The notes below the pieces were generated by a model that had not been told where the DNA came from, did no database searches, and worked only from the letters and a program-made list of their open reading frames with translations. Positions 1 to 10,449 of a DNA stretch of 64,000 nucleotides are shown one piece after another. The stretch comes from PALSA-278 sp963760285 (GTDB lineage Bacteria > Acidobacteriota > Terriglobia > Acidiferrales > UBA7541), in contig CAVXCI010000001.1 in NCBI GenBank assembly GCA_963760285.1, forward strand, positions 1,860,001-1,924,000, read 5' to 3'. Position numbers and translations under genes: made by a program. The number at the start of each line of letters is the position of its first letter. The stretch's first letter is position 1.

Positions 1-709
1 AAGGCCGTTCTGGCGATTAAGCCCGACGATGCGGTTTCTTCCTATCGCCTCGGAGTGGCCTACCTCGAGGAAACCCCGCCGGCGTTCATGGATGGCGCAT
101 GGGCGTTGGCGCGCGCCATCGCTTTGAAGGTTCCGGACGACGCTAAGGTGACGGGAGTATTTGAAGAACCAGGTGACCAATTATCAGCAGGCGCAGTGCG
201 ATAATCTGGTGGATGATCAGGTGAAAAATCTGATTGACCTGGCGTCGAAATCGCCTGACCGCCCGACAACCCTGACCATTCCCAGCGCCGACGATCTGAA
301 CAAAGTGCGGCCAACTCTGACAGTGGCCGGGATCATGGCCGATCTTCAGGCTGGCGGCGACAAAGCCAAGACCACATGGCTTGCCGCCTGTGGCCTGACA
401 TTCCCGCAGGTTCCCGCAAAAATTATTAGCATAACCCCATCCAACGGCGACTTTGTGGACTTGCAGCTGGCGACCGCGGACACCGACGAAGCCATCCAGG
501 CCGCTACCGTCGCCAATCTGGAGGCCAAAGTGGTGGGTCAGCCCGATGCCTCGCGTTTGCAGAAGGACGACGAACTGATTTTTTCCGGCACGCTGGTGAG
601 CTATGACCCGACTCCGCTGATGCTGCATTTCGATAAGGCCAAAGTGGACCCGCAATACATTCCGGAAGCGGGCAAGCACAACACCAGGCAGCTGCACAAG
701 AAGCCCTAA
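1..709 (+). CDS. TPR-type protein, C-terminal part (5' partial, one frameshift)
   Basis: The gene enters from the left edge. Frame 1 reads a tetratricopeptide-like helix pair (AIKPDDAVSSYRLGVAYLEE), then runs into a stop. The continuation from about position 157 lies in another frame and gives a further 180 residues ending at 709. The join falls at the GGG run at 153-155: with one G fewer, the text reads DAKVTEYLKNQVTNYQQ without a break. The C-terminal part has no recognised catalytic motif and a basic tail. The role is unknown; TPR proteins are usually protein-protein adaptors. A good terminator hairpin follows at 737-770. The frame break is probably a sequence error, because the next genes show the same defect. 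Confidence 0.6.
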
Positions 710-736
710 ACTGGAAAAGCAAAATTCCGTGATAGA

Positions 737-770
737 GGGTCGCGCCGCTTTCTGGCAGCGTGGCCCTTTT
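737..770 (+). terminator. Rho-independent terminator after the TPR gene
   Basis: GGGTCGCGCCGC pairs with GCAGCGTGGCCC (G-U pairs and one mismatch) across a short TTTCTG loop, followed by TTTTCATTTATT. It lies 28 bases after the stop codon of the TPR gene. Confidence 0.65.
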
Positions 771-814
771 CATTTATTGGCAACCCTGGAATTTAGATCG
801 GCGGGGAACCGAAA

Positions 815-1042
815 TCAGCGGCGGTGGCGGCGGCGCGGGACGCCGTCCAATTTATATTCGCCTACTTTGCGGCTGAGTGTGTTGCGGTGAATGCCCAGCT
901 TGCGTGCGGCCTTGCATTGGTTTCCCTGGGTGCGGTCCAGGACGCAGGCGATGAATTTCTTCTCGAACTCCTCCGCCGCTTCGTCCAGCAAAATGCCGCG
1001 ATCAACCATCGCGGCAATCAGGGCTTCCAGTTGTTCTTTCAC
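815..1042 (-). CDS. Small Fis-type helix-turn-helix protein
   Basis: A 75-residue protein whose C-terminal half is the Fis-type DNA-binding helix-turn-helix: a GNQCKAARKLGIHRNTLSRK core at about residues 40-59, the same fold that ends NtrC-family activators. It has no receiver or AAA+ domain, so it is a stand-alone HTH protein. The last residues are strongly basic (RRRHRR). It lies 67 bases downstream of purC on the same strand and may be cotranscribed with it. The reading frame is intact although its neighbours are broken. Targets cannot be inferred from sequence. Confidence 0.75.
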   Translation of the reverse strand: MKEQLEALIAAMVDRGILLDEAAEEFEKKFIACVLDRTQGNQCKAARKLGIHRNTLSRKVGEYKLDGVPRRRHRR

Positions 1043-1109
1043 GCAAGTGCTCCACAGTCTCCGAAGTCAAGACTTCTGGGATTCCCCCGGGGGCCGTGCG
1101 GCCACGCCC

Positions 1110-2012
1110 CTAATCCAACTCCCGGCCTGTCAATTTCTGATACGCCTCGCGATATTTGACCCGGGTGGAGGCCACAACGTCGGCAGGAAGTTCCGGCCCC
1201 GGCGGTTGCTTCGACCAGCCGATTTTTTCCAGATAATCGCGCACAAACTGTTTATCAAACGAAGGCTGCGATTTGCCCGGCGCGAACTGATCCGCGGGCC
1301 AGAAACGCGAGGAATCGGGCGTCAGCGCCTCGTCAATCCAAATCAGGCGGCCATTTTCCAGGCCAAATTCCATTTTCGTGTCTGCAATAATGATGCCACG
1401 CTCCGCCGCGTAGGCCGCCGCGCGCTTGTAAATCGCCACGCTCACTTCGCGAAGCTGCTCCGCCAGCGGCTGGCCGATGCGCCGCGCCGTTTCTTCGAAG
1501 GAAATATTCTCATCATGGCCGGCGGTGGCTTTTGTCGGAAGGTGTAAAGATCGGTTCCGGCAGTTTCTCCGATTCGCGGAGGCCCGCTGGGCAGGCGGAA
1601 TCCCGCAAATGGTCCCACCGGCTTATATTCCTTCCAGCCTGAGCCGGAAATGTAGCCACGGACGACGCACTCGATGGGAATCGGTTCGGTCCGGCGCACC
1701 AGCATGGACCGCCCTTCCAGCACGCCGGCATATTTGCGGAGGGAAGCCGGGAAATTCGTCGGCGCTCAGGACGTGATGGGGAATGATATCTCCCAGTTTT
1801 TCGAACCAAAACAGGGAAAGCTGCGTGAGGACGCGGCCCTTATCGGGAATCGGCGTGGGCAAGACCACGTCAAATGCGGACAAGCGGTCCGTGGCCACAA
1901 TCAGCAGGTTGCCGTCAACCTCGTAAATGTCGCGGACTTTGCCGCGACCCAGAAGTTTTAACTCCGGAAAATTTGTTTGAGAAACAGCGACTCCATTCTG
2001 AGTAAGTGTCAC
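1110..2012 (-). CDS. purC: Phosphoribosylaminoimidazole-succinocarboxamide synthase (SAICAR synthetase), frameshifted
   Basis: Catalyses ATP-dependent joining of aspartate to CAIR in purine biosynthesis. The N-terminal third reads LLGRGKVRDIYEVDGNLLIV and ATDRLSAFDVVLPTPIPDKG, both SAICAR synthetase hallmarks. The middle has PIECVVRGYISGSGWKEY, and the C-terminal third has the IIIADTKMEFGLENG segment and the DEALTPDSSRFW motif. These blocks lie in three different frames (changes near 1735, 1520 and 1445), so at least three indels are present. I start at the GTG at 2012, which follows AAGGA at a 10-base gap; the ATG at 2069 overlaps the -35 box of the promoter at 2042-2069. About 300 residues, normal for the family. 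It is an essential purine gene, so sequence error is more likely than loss. Confidence 0.85.
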
Positions 2013-2041
2013 GGAAAATGAGTCCTTTATGGAAAGCGCGT

Positions 2042-2069
2042 ATTCTAGCGCAGGAAACGCGGAAGTCAA
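2042..2069 (-). promoter_or_regulatory. Sigma70-type promoter for purC
   Basis: On the minus strand TTGACT (2069-2064) is followed after 16 bases by TAGAAT (2047-2042), a near-consensus pair. The purC GTG lies about 30 bases downstream. This places an independent promoter in the smc-purC gap and argues against the upstream ATG. Confidence 0.6.
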
Positions 2070-2204
2070 CTGCCGCGCGGAGCGGCGTGTACGGAAACTG
2101 GCGGAAGGGTGAAGCGGGGATGGCGACGCGCATTCGCGTCCCGCGAGGATTCGGCGAGAATTTGTTAGCGCAATTCGTTGAAAGACCGGTGATTGAACGG
2201 CTGA

Positions 2205-5200
2205 TCAGGCGGCAGTGGGCTGCGCGGCGCTGCTTTTCTTCGTCCCAGCGGACGGAAACCAGGCGCGAAACGCCGGGCTCCTGCATGGTGACGCCGTAAA
2301 GCACTTCGCCCATTTCCATGGTGCGCCGGTTATGAGTCACCACGATGAACTGCGTGTGCTCCTCCATGAGCGCAAGCATCTGGTTGAAGCGTCCCACGTT
2401 GGCTTCATCCAGCGGCGCATCCACTTCGTCCAAAATGCAGAATGGACTGGGGCGGTAGCGGAAGACGGCAATCAACAAGCGCCAGCGCCGTCAGCGCTTT
2501 TTCCCCGCCGGAGAGCAGCAGCACGTTCTGCAGGCGTTTTCCCGGAGGTTGCGCGGCAATGTCCACGCCGGAATCGCCGGAGCTGTCCGGCTCCATCAGG
2601 CGAATTTCGCCCGTGCCGCCGCCGAATAGGGTGCGGAAGGCCTCGGCAAAATTGTCCGTTGATGGCCGCGAAAGCATGTTCGAATTTTTCGCGGGAAATC
2701 AGATCGAGTTCGCGAATGGCTTGCTGCGTGTTTTCAATGGATTGCACCAGGTCGTCGCGTTCGCGGCTGAGGAAACCGTTGCGTTCCTCGCATTCGCGGA
2801 ACTCATCCAGCGCCATCATGTTGATGGGCCCCATGCCTTCAATGCGCGCATGCAGCTCCGCATACTCCGTTTCCGCAAGCGCCAGCTCTTCGGCGACCAT
2901 CGGCTCTTCGATCTCGCCAGCCAGCGCTCCTGGCTCGGCGTTCAATTCGGCCAGGCACATCTCCGCAGGTGTTCGCGGTCGGCTTCATTTCGCGCGCGCT
3001 CCACTTCCTGCTGTCGCCCGGAGCGACCGCAACTCCTCCAGGGCAATTTCTCCTCGCAGCGGACAGTTTCGTCCAGTTCGGCGGCGCGCCGCCGCGCGGC
3101 GTCCCACTCCATTTCCAGCCGCGCCTTCTCCTCTTCCAGTCGTTGTTTTTCTTCACGAAAGTGCTCCGCAAGATGCGCGCTGCTCCGCCGAATTTGCTTC
3201 CAGCGCGGATTTTTCCCGCTCCAGCCTGCGGTTTCTTCGCGAAGCGACTGCGCGCGTTTTCCGCGACGGCGATTTCATCCTCCATCTTCCGCCGACCTGC
3301 TCTTCGGCTGCCAGGCGTTCGTCAACCCGGCCGCTTCCGCGCGCAGAGAGCTGGCTTCTTCCTGCTGCGACTGCGAGCCTTCACGAATAGCGGCCAATTG
3401 CCGCGTGGCCTCTTCAGCTTCCTGTTCGCTTGGACGCGCCCGGCCAACTGAATCCGCGTGGCGCTTCTCCGCGGATGCAGCAGCGTCCACGGGCCGAGCC
3501 GCCTCGTCCAGGAATCGCTGGATTCCTGCCGCTGGGCCGGACTGATCGGCTGCCAGCCGGTCAGCTTCAGCGGGCATTGAGTGCTCCGGTGCCGGGCGGA
3601 AATCAGCCGCTTTTCCGCCTCCAGATGAACGGCCAGCACTTTTCGTTTCAGCTTCGGCGGCACGCAATTCCTCATCCAGCCGCGCCAGGTCTGCCTGCGT
3701 TTCGTTAACGGGCTGTTCAGCTCAGCACTTCACCCTGCCGCATCCGCAATTCGCGCTTCAGCCCCAGCGGGCCGGCGTCGCCGGGCCGTCCGCCGCTGAC
3801 CATTCGCCCGTGATAACAGGTGCCGTCGGTCGTGACGAAGTGATGGTGCAATATTTTCCCGCGCCAGGCGTTCGGCGGCCGCCGCCGTTTCCACCAGGAA
3901 TGCCGACCGGAGCTTGGGAAGAAAATGCTTTGCAGCCGGGCCCAGCGGATCGCGAAATTCCACGAGCCGATCCATGCGGTCAATGGCGCCTTGCGGGAGC
4001 GACTGCGGATCGGAATCCATGCCATCCAATTCAAAGTGCGCAGCGAATCAACAAAGAATGTCGCCCGGCCGCCCATTTCTCCGCGCAGCAGGGAAACTCC
4101 GGCTCGCGCAAGGTCAAATGTTTCCACCACTACGTATTCAAGTTCGTCATGCAGAAACTGTTCGACCGCGGTTTCGTATTCCCGGCGCCACTTCAGCGTA
4201 ATCGGCCAGCAGTCCCACGGCGCGAAAGCCTCGGGATTCGCCGTTTTCGTTGGCGGTAAATAGTTTCTGTACGGCTTCGGCGGTGTAGGCGCGGTCATTC
4301 AAAATCTGTTCAATGGACCGACAATGCGCCCTGCGCCGCCGCCAAATCTTCTCGCGCCGATTTCGGCACGCCGCGCTGCTTCCGGAAGAGCTTGCCGCAA
4401 TGCGGCTGCATATCCCTGCGCGGATTCACGCTCTTGCCGCGCGTTCTGGAGATGCGTCTCCGCCCGCGTCAATTCCATCCGCGACATCTCCGCGGACCGG
4501 CTTTGATTGCCGTCAGCCGCTGTAATTTCTTCCAGACAGATCTGCCGACGTTCCGTTCGGCCGTGAGCCGCTCGTGTGAAAGCCGGGCCTGCTCTGCTTC
4601 CACCTGGCTGCGCGCCGCCTGCTCCGCCAGCCGGCCGGCTTCCCGCCGCAACTCTTCAACCTGCGATTCCAGCGCCGAGCCTTGGAAGCGATGTCCGCGG
4701 CGTTCGCCAGAATTTCCCGCAGGCGTGCTGATAGAGATTCCGACTGCCGGCGCAACTCAGTGATTTCCTCGATCGCGCGGATTGTTCGGCCAACAACTGC
4801 TGCGCATGCGCTCGGCTTGTTCTGTTTCGCCGTCCAGCCGCTCCCTCCGCGATTCGGCCTGGGTTATCTGCTCGCGGGCGTAGGCGATTCGGTTTTCCGC
4901 GCGATCCAATTCCAGACCGCACTGGCTGGCAAGATTCTGTAGGCGACGCAACTCGCCATCCAATTCATACGTTCGCGCGTTTAGCCGCTCCTGCTCGGCT
5001 TCCTGCGCGTGCAATTCCTGCGAGCCAGTTGTTCCGCGCCGCTGGATTCATTGCCAATTGCGCTGTCAGCCGCGCTGCTTCGTCTCGAGCGCGCCGCCTT
5101 GCTTCCAAATAGGCGCCGTTGCCGGCCGCGAAGCTCGTCGCGCAATTCCGCATAACGCCGCGCCTTGCTCGCCTGACGTTTCAGCGACGCCAATTGTTTG

Positions 5201-5959
5201 TCCACTTCCGAGAAGAATGTCGCTCACGCGCGCAAGATTGCCCTTGGATGCCTCCAGCTTTGTTTCCGCCAGCCACCGTTTGGATTTGTACATGGTCACG
5301 CCCGCGGCTTCTTCAATAATTGAGCGCCGGTCCATGGGCTTGGAACTCAGAATCTGCCCGATGCGCCCTTGCTCGATAATGGCGTAGGAATCCGGCCCCA
5401 GGCCGATGCCCATGAATAGTTCCTGGATGTCGCGCAGCCGCGCCACGCGCCCATTCAGCAGATATTCACTTTGCCCCGAGCGATACAACGCCGCCCGATC
5501 ACCACTTCGCCGGGCTTATAATGTAAGCGTTGGTTTTCCCGCGGTGCGGCGGCCATGGCGGGCTGACAATGGCGGCGTTGCTTCGTCCGCTGCCGGCGAC
5601 TCCGCGGCTTCATCGCCGGCAGATTCCTGTGGCGCGAATTGCGGCTCGTTCTCGGAATGTTCCAGGACGTGCGCAGCCGCTTCGGCGAGTTCGGGGTCCG
5701 TCAGCGTGAGCGTCACCTCCGCCAGCCCCAGCGGCGGGCGCTTCGCCGTGCCGTTAAAGATGCAGTCGGCCATGCGCTCGGCGCGCAGCATCTTGTGGCT
5801 CTGTTCTCCCAACACCCAGGAGATAGCGTCCACCACGTTCGATTTCCCGCAGCCGTTGGGCCCCACAATGCACGTGATGCCGCTGCCGCTGAACGATATG
5901 TTCGTCTTCTCGCAGAACGACTTGAAGCCCAATATTTCGACTTTTCGTAGTTTAAGCAA
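2205..5959 (-). CDS. smc: Chromosome segregation protein SMC, heavily frameshifted
   Basis: The structural maintenance of chromosomes ATPase condenses and segregates DNA with ScpA/ScpB. The N-terminal head has KVEILGFKSFCEKT and Walker A GPNGCGKSN. The middle has coiled-coil text rich in E, R, A and L, and a hinge-like block near 4000-4250. The C-terminal head has the ABC signature LLSGGEKALTALAL near 2500-2530 and Walker B CILDEVDAPLDEANVGRF near 2390-2440. These segments are scattered over all three minus frames, with roughly fifteen frame changes in 3.75 kb. The total length of about 1250 codons is right. I start at the TTG at 5959, preceded by GAGG at 6 bases. The stop at 2205 follows from the frame ending SSAAQPTAA. 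Every hallmark is present, so the breaks look like sequence errors. Confidence 0.85.
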
Positions 5960-6307
5960 GCGTATCCTCGCGTGCGCCGGTTGCCGCTCCGCCCTGCGGC
6001 GCGGCTCCGTGGCGCTATTGTGAAACAAATCGGGGAGGAATATACAGACAAAAAGGCGCAAGGTCCAACAGGCCCTGCCGCCTGGCGCTTGAGATGGCGG
6101 TATAGCGGCAAAATAGCATGGAATCGGGCCGTTGTAAACATGCGCGAGGAATCCTTTGCGGGAAAGGCAATACGGGCCGCGACTGTTTCCATCCGGGACC
6201 ACATCCTTGGAGCCGCCGTGTTTCCGTTTCGTTTTACCTCGGCTACAATGAACATTTCCGTGTCGTCGTCAGGGATTTCCTGCCGGCGCGCAATTCCCCA
6301 AGGAAGC
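5960..6307. other. smc-cysS divergent intergenic region
   Basis: 348 bases between two divergent essential genes. No gene is supported: the open frames here are extensions of smc. A possible -10 TACAAT for cysS is listed separately. Nothing else stands out. Confidence 0.5.
6226..6249 (+). promoter_or_regulatory. Possible cysS promoter (-10 element)
   Basis: TACAAT at 6244-6249 is close to the sigma70 -10 consensus and lies about 60 bases before the cysS ATG. The -35 region (TTTCCG or GTTTCC at a 17-18 base distance) is a poor match. Confidence 0.3.
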
Positions 6308-7756
6308 ATGGCTGAAATCGGCTGCATAACACGTTGACGAACAGGGTTGAGCCCTTCGTCCCTCTCCATCCCGGCGAGGTGCGCATATACACGTGCGGCC
6401 CCACGGTCTATGATTTCGCGCACATCGGCAATTTTCGCACGTTCGTTTTTCAGGACATTCTCCGCCGCTTTTTGCATTCGCGCGGCTACACCATCAATCA
6501 GGTGATGAACCTCACCGACGTGGACGACCGCATCATCCAAAATGCGGCGTCTGCCGGCGTCGCATCCGCGAATACACGGATAAGTATATCCAGGCGTTCG
6601 TGGAGGACATGCGAACTCTCAGCCTGGAAATGCCGGAACATCTCGTCCGCGCCACGGACCATATTCCCCAGATGGTCGCACTGATCGAGCGTCTCACCGC
6701 CAAGGGCCTGACCTACCACCAGTGAAGGCTCCATTTATTACCGCATTGCCGGATTTCCCGCATTACGGCCAGCCTCTCAAAAATTGACATGTCAGTGGAA
6801 TCCAGGCCGGCGCGCGCGTCGACGTGGACCGCTACGAGAAAAACGATGCGCGCGATTTCGCACTCTGGAAGGCGCCCAAGCCCGGTGAGCATTTCTGGGA
6901 GACGTCCATCGGTCCCGGCCGTCCCGGCTGGCACATCGAATGCTCCGCCATGGCCATGGCTTATCTGGGTGAGACTCTCGACATCCACACCGGCGGCATT
7001 GACCTGGCATTCCCGCATCACGAAAACGAGATTGCGCAAAGTCGAAGCCGCCACCGGGAAGCCCTTCGTGCGCTTCTGGCTGCACGCCGAGCATTTAATT
7101 ATTGACGGCGAGAAAATGTCCAAGTCGCTCGGGCAATTTTTTTACCCTGCGCGATTTGCTGGCCAAAGGCAGTCGTCCCTCAACAATCCGTTTCCTGCTG
7201 GCGTCGGTTCCGTATCGCCGCCAGTTGAATTTCACCGCGAGAAAGCCTGCAGCAGGCCGCCAGTTCCGTGGAGCGCCTGCGCAATTTTGTTTCGCGGCTC
7301 GCAGGCGGAAAAACTTCCACCCGGGCGCAGATGAAGGCATTGGAGCCCGCCTGCAGCCACGCCGAAGAGGATTTCGACGCTGGGCTCGCCGACGACTTGA
7401 ACACCGCCGTTGCGCTGGCCGCTGTATTTCGATTTGGTACGGGATGTGAATATCGCCTTGGACCACGGCGAGATTCGACGCGGACGACGCTCCCAAAATT
7501 CTTGAGACAATGCGAAAATTCGACGAGATTTTTGCTATCCTGCCGAAAGACGACGACGAGAAACTTCGCCGCCTCGGCTATTCCAGTGGCGCGGAAGGCC
7601 TGAGCGACGCACAGGTTGAAACTCTGGTGGCGGAGCGATAGACGCGCGGCTAGCGCGCGATTTTTCACGCTCCGACGAAATTCGCTGCCGGCTGGCGAAT
7701 AGTGGTATCATTTTGGAAGATACTCGTGACGGCGCGTCCGCTGGAAGCGTAAATGA
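6308..7756 (+). CDS. cysS: Cysteinyl-tRNA synthetase, heavily frameshifted
   Basis: Charges tRNA-Cys with cysteine. The zinc/HIGH region reads IYTCGPTVYDFAHIGNFRTF. The middle has the family blocks GPGRPGWHIECSAMAM and IDLAFPHHENEIAQS, and the KMSKS loop is GEKMSKSLG near 7110-7135. About ten frame changes occur in 1.45 kb, for example at 6319, about 6560, 6722, 7040, in the seven-T run at 7137-7143, 7637 and 7735. I start at the ATG at 6308 after AAGGAAGC; one base restored near 6319 joins MAEI to LHNTLTNRVEPFVP. The true end is the TGA at 7754-7756 (VRWKRK), because the TAG at 7639 disappears once a missing A is restored. About 483 codons, normal length. The enzyme is essential, so sequencing error is the likely cause. 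Confidence 0.85.
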
Positions 7757-7917
7757 AATCAACTGATTACAATTCGGTCTGCCGTGCATGACCTACCCTC
7801 CGGCCAGCGCCCCAGCCTCTTCGGCGTAGATTAGTTTCTTTTTCCTCCGTGGTATTTCCGCGCCACGGGTTTGCCGTGCGACCCGACTCGTGTTTTTCCA
7901 CCCACGGAGGAATAGCG

Positions 7918-9268
7918 ATGTTAATAACAGAAATGAAGGTCCCGCATCTGATAACTCCATTGCCGGGCCCCAAGGCCCGCGAGATTGTGAAGTTGGATCA
8001 TCAGTTCCTTTCGCCTTCCTATACCCGCGATTATCCTCTGGTGGCCAAGAGCGGCCGCGGCGCCATTGTTGAAGACGTGGACGGAAATGCTTTCCTGGAT
8101 TTTGCCGCGGGCATCGCCGTCGTCGTCCACCGGCCATTGCCACCCCGAAGTGGTTGCCGCCATTCGAAGCAGGCGGGCCAGCTGATTCATATGTCCGGCA
8201 CGGATTTTTACTATCCTAGTCTCGTCGAATTGGCCCGCCGCCTGGCCGACATCGTCTCCGGCGCGGAGGCCAAGCGCGTCTTCTTCACGAATTCCGGGCA
8301 CGGAAGCCATCGAAGCGGCGATGAAGCTGGCGCGTTACCATACGCGCCGCGATAAATTCATTGCCTTTACCGGATGTTTTCATGGGCGAACGTTTCGGAG
8401 CGCTCTCGTTGACGGCCAGCAAATCGGTGCAGCGCAAAGGATTTGGCGAGTTGTTCGCCGGCGTTTTCCATGCGCCCTATCCCAACACGTATCGCGGTAT
8501 CATGGGGATTTCCGCCTGAGACTGTGGGCGGCGATTGTCTCGTCCTACATCCAGAATGATCTTTTCAAGAAACTGGTGGACCCGGAGGAAGTCGCCGCTA
8601 TATTCATTGAGCCCATCCAGGGCGAGGGCGGCTACGTCCCCGCTCCGGCGGCGTTCCTACAGAAGCTACAGGCGCTCTGCCGCAAGCATGGCATTTTGTT
8701 GTCAGCCGACGAAGTTCAATCCGGCATGGGACGCACCGGAAAGTGGTGGGCGCACGAACACGCCGGCATCGAGCCCGACATTGTCTGCACAGCCAAGGGC
8801 ATCGCATCCGGCATGCCGCTGGGTGCGATGATTGCACGCGCCAGCGTGATGGATTGGAAGCCGGGCGCACATGCGACCACCTTTGGCGGCAATCCCGTCT
8901 GCCTTGCCGCGGGCCTGGCCACATTCGATCTATTGGAACGGGAATATATCGCCAACGCCGCCAGGATGGGCGATTATCTGTTCGTCAAAATGAAGGACTG
9001 GCCTTCGCGCTTCCGCATTGTGGGTGACGTGCGCGGGAAGGGGTTGATGATCGGGGTCGAATTTGTCCACGACCAGAAAACCAAGGCTCCGGCGCCCGAC
9101 TTGCGCAACAGCGTGATTCAGGCCGCTTTTCATCACGGTCTGCTCATATTGGGCGCGGGTGAAAACTCCATTCGCATTGCGCCACCGCTCCTGATTGACG
9201 AAGAGCAGGCCGATTTTGCCGTGCGCACCCTGGAAACGTGCATCAGCGAAGCGGAACGGTCCGCCTAA
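7918..9268 (+). CDS. Class III PLP aminotransferase (GabT / acetylornithine aminotransferase family), frameshifted in the first half
   Basis: A pyridoxal-phosphate enzyme moving an amino group between an omega-amino acid and 2-oxoglutarate or similar. The N-terminal part reads EDVDGNAFLDFAAGIAVV and then HMSGTDFYYPSLVELARRLA; the PLP region has EPIQGEGGYVPAP, SADEVQSGMGRTG and the Schiff-base lysine in CTAKGIASGMPLGAM (codon at 8794-8796). Frame changes near 8120, 8295, 8390 and 8510 break the first 200 residues; the last 240 are clean. The start ATG follows GGAGGAATAGCG. The opening VPHLITPLPGPKA resembles proteins annotated as 4-aminobutyrate or acetylornithine-family aminotransferases; substrate choice cannot be settled from the sequence. 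About 450 residues, as expected. Confidence 0.8.
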
Positions 9269-9300
9269 GCGGCAATTCCGGAGAGCGAGGTATAGCGCAG

Positions 9301-9840
9301 TTGCCCAAAATTCTCGACGTCGGATGCGGGCGGGCGAAATTTCCCGGTTCCATCGGCGTTGACAAAAATCCGCGGACGGCCGCCGACGTGCTCTGCGACA
9401 TTGATCGCGGGGCGCTGCCGTTCCGCGATAGCGTGTTCGATGAAGTGCGCGCCATTCACGTCATCGAACACGTCAGCGATGTAATAGCCACCACGGAGGA
9501 GTTCCACCGGGTCACCAGGCCCGGTGGGACTCTTTTTCTGGTTACACCGCACTACACCGATTTCAGTTCCTTTTGCGACCCCACACACCGCTGGCATCTG
9601 AATTCCGCTTCTTTCTATTATTTCTATCCGCAAGGGCCGCATGGCGGCGAACCCAGTTTTTATACCGGCGCCCGCCTGCGCGAGAAGCGAGTCCATATTC
9701 GGCTGTTGAGCCTGTGGCGCGCGCTGGGATTTGAATTTCTGGTGAACCACGTCCGCTGGTTCCGGCGTTTTTGGGAGTTCTATCTTTGTTACGTGATTCG
9801 CGGCAAAGTGCTGGAATTTGAATTCGAGGTGTTGAAGTAG
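9301..9840 (+). CDS. Class I SAM-dependent methyltransferase
   Basis: A 179-residue methyltransferase. Motif I is ILDVGCGRAKFPGSIGVD, with the acidic residue of motif II in GVDKNP. Motif IV is VRAIHVIEHVSDV and a post-motif strand follows (RPGGTLFLVTPHYTD). The latter half is rich in aromatic residues (FYYFYPQG; WRALGFEFLVNHVRWFRRFW). This is the small methyltransferase-11 type; the substrate is unknown. I choose the TTG at 9301, 33 bases after the aminotransferase stop and preceded by a GAGAGCGAGG purine stretch; a longer in-frame start at 9238 would overlap the previous gene. yraN starts 2 bases after its stop, so the two are probably cotranscribed. Confidence 0.75.
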   Translation: MPKILDVGCGRAKFPGSIGVDKNPRTAADVLCDIDRGALPFRDSVFDEVRAIHVIEHVSDVIATTEEFHRVTRPGGTLFLVTPHYTDFSSFCDPTHRWHLNSASFYYFYPQGPHGGEPSFYTGARLREKRVHIRLLSLWRALGFEFLVNHVRWFRRFWEFYLCYVIRGKVLEFEFEVLK

Positions 9841-9842
9841 AA

Positions 9843-10331
9843 GTGTTCTCGAAGCTGCTTTTCGCGCTGGTCCATTTCGGCGCCCGCAAGGGTTTGTCGG
9901 ACGTCGGCGCCGAATCTGACGCCACGGCCCGTCGCCGCACCACCGGGTTGCGCGGCGAAACCTACGCCTACTGGTATCTGCGTCGCCACGGCTATGTAAT
10001 GATCGCCCGCAACTACCGTGCCGCCGGTGATCCCGCCGAACTCGACCTGGTCGGCTACGATGGCGCCACGCTGGCCTTTATCGAAGTGAAAACGCGCACC
10101 ATGCGCTCGCAGGCTTCGTTTCTCCCTGAAGAAAACATCAGCGAGGGGAAGCACCGTGCCATGGTTCGCATGGCCCGGCGTTTTCTGCGCGAACGCCGCC
10201 TGACGGAAGTTCCGTATCGCTTCGATGTGCTGGCCATTGAAAATCGTCCCGGCCATCCGCCACAGGTACGGCTACACAAGGCCGCTTTCACCGGCAGCCA
10301 GGAGAAGGCTGTCCGCCCGCCAGCGGCATGA
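9843..10331 (+). CDS. YraN/UPF0102 family endonuclease-fold protein
   Basis: A 162-residue protein of the UPF0102 (YraN) family, which has a restriction-endonuclease-like fold. Visible hallmarks are GLRGETYAYWYLRRHGY, ARNYRAAGDPAELDLVGYD with the acidic pair of the nuclease core, and FIEVKTR, the ExK of the active-site signature. The C-terminal helix region RFLRERRLTEVPYRFDVLAI is also typical. Family members are thought to act on recombination or replication intermediates, but the role is not established. The start is the GTG at 9843, two bases after the methyltransferase stop. It ends 118 bases before galT, which has its own promoter candidate. Confidence 0.85.
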   Translation: MFSKLLFALVHFGARKGLSDVGAESDATARRRTTGLRGETYAYWYLRRHGYVMIARNYRAAGDPAELDLVGYDGATLAFIEVKTRTMRSQASFLPEENISEGKHRAMVRMARRFLRERRLTEVPYRFDVLAIENRPGHPPQVRLHKAAFTGSQEKAVRPPAA

Positions 10332-10367
10332 TGCCGGGATGGAAATAGGCGTTATCTCAAAAGCTAC

Positions 10368-10395
10368 TTGCGCGTAGTAGAATAAACTGTAAAAT
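10368..10395 (+). promoter_or_regulatory. Candidate promoter for galT
   Basis: TTGCGC (10368-10373), a 16-base spacer, then TAAAAT (10390-10395). It lies 54 bases before the galT start codon, in a short AT-richer stretch between yraN and galT. Confidence 0.45.
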
Positions 10396-10449
10396 TCCTG
10401 TTTTTGCGGAAGCCCCTTTCCCACGCAAGAATGCAGCCGGAGGAACAGA

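Noticed and set aside
2215..3390. 391-codon open frame on the plus strand
   Set aside because: It is antisense to smc. Its translation is arginine/alanine-rich low-complexity text without motifs, typical of the opposite strand of a GC-rich gene.
7639..7641. Stop codon of cysS
   Set aside because: One restored A removes it and the next 35 residues (RIDARLARDFSRSDEI and on) match the CysS C-terminus, so the end was placed at 7756.
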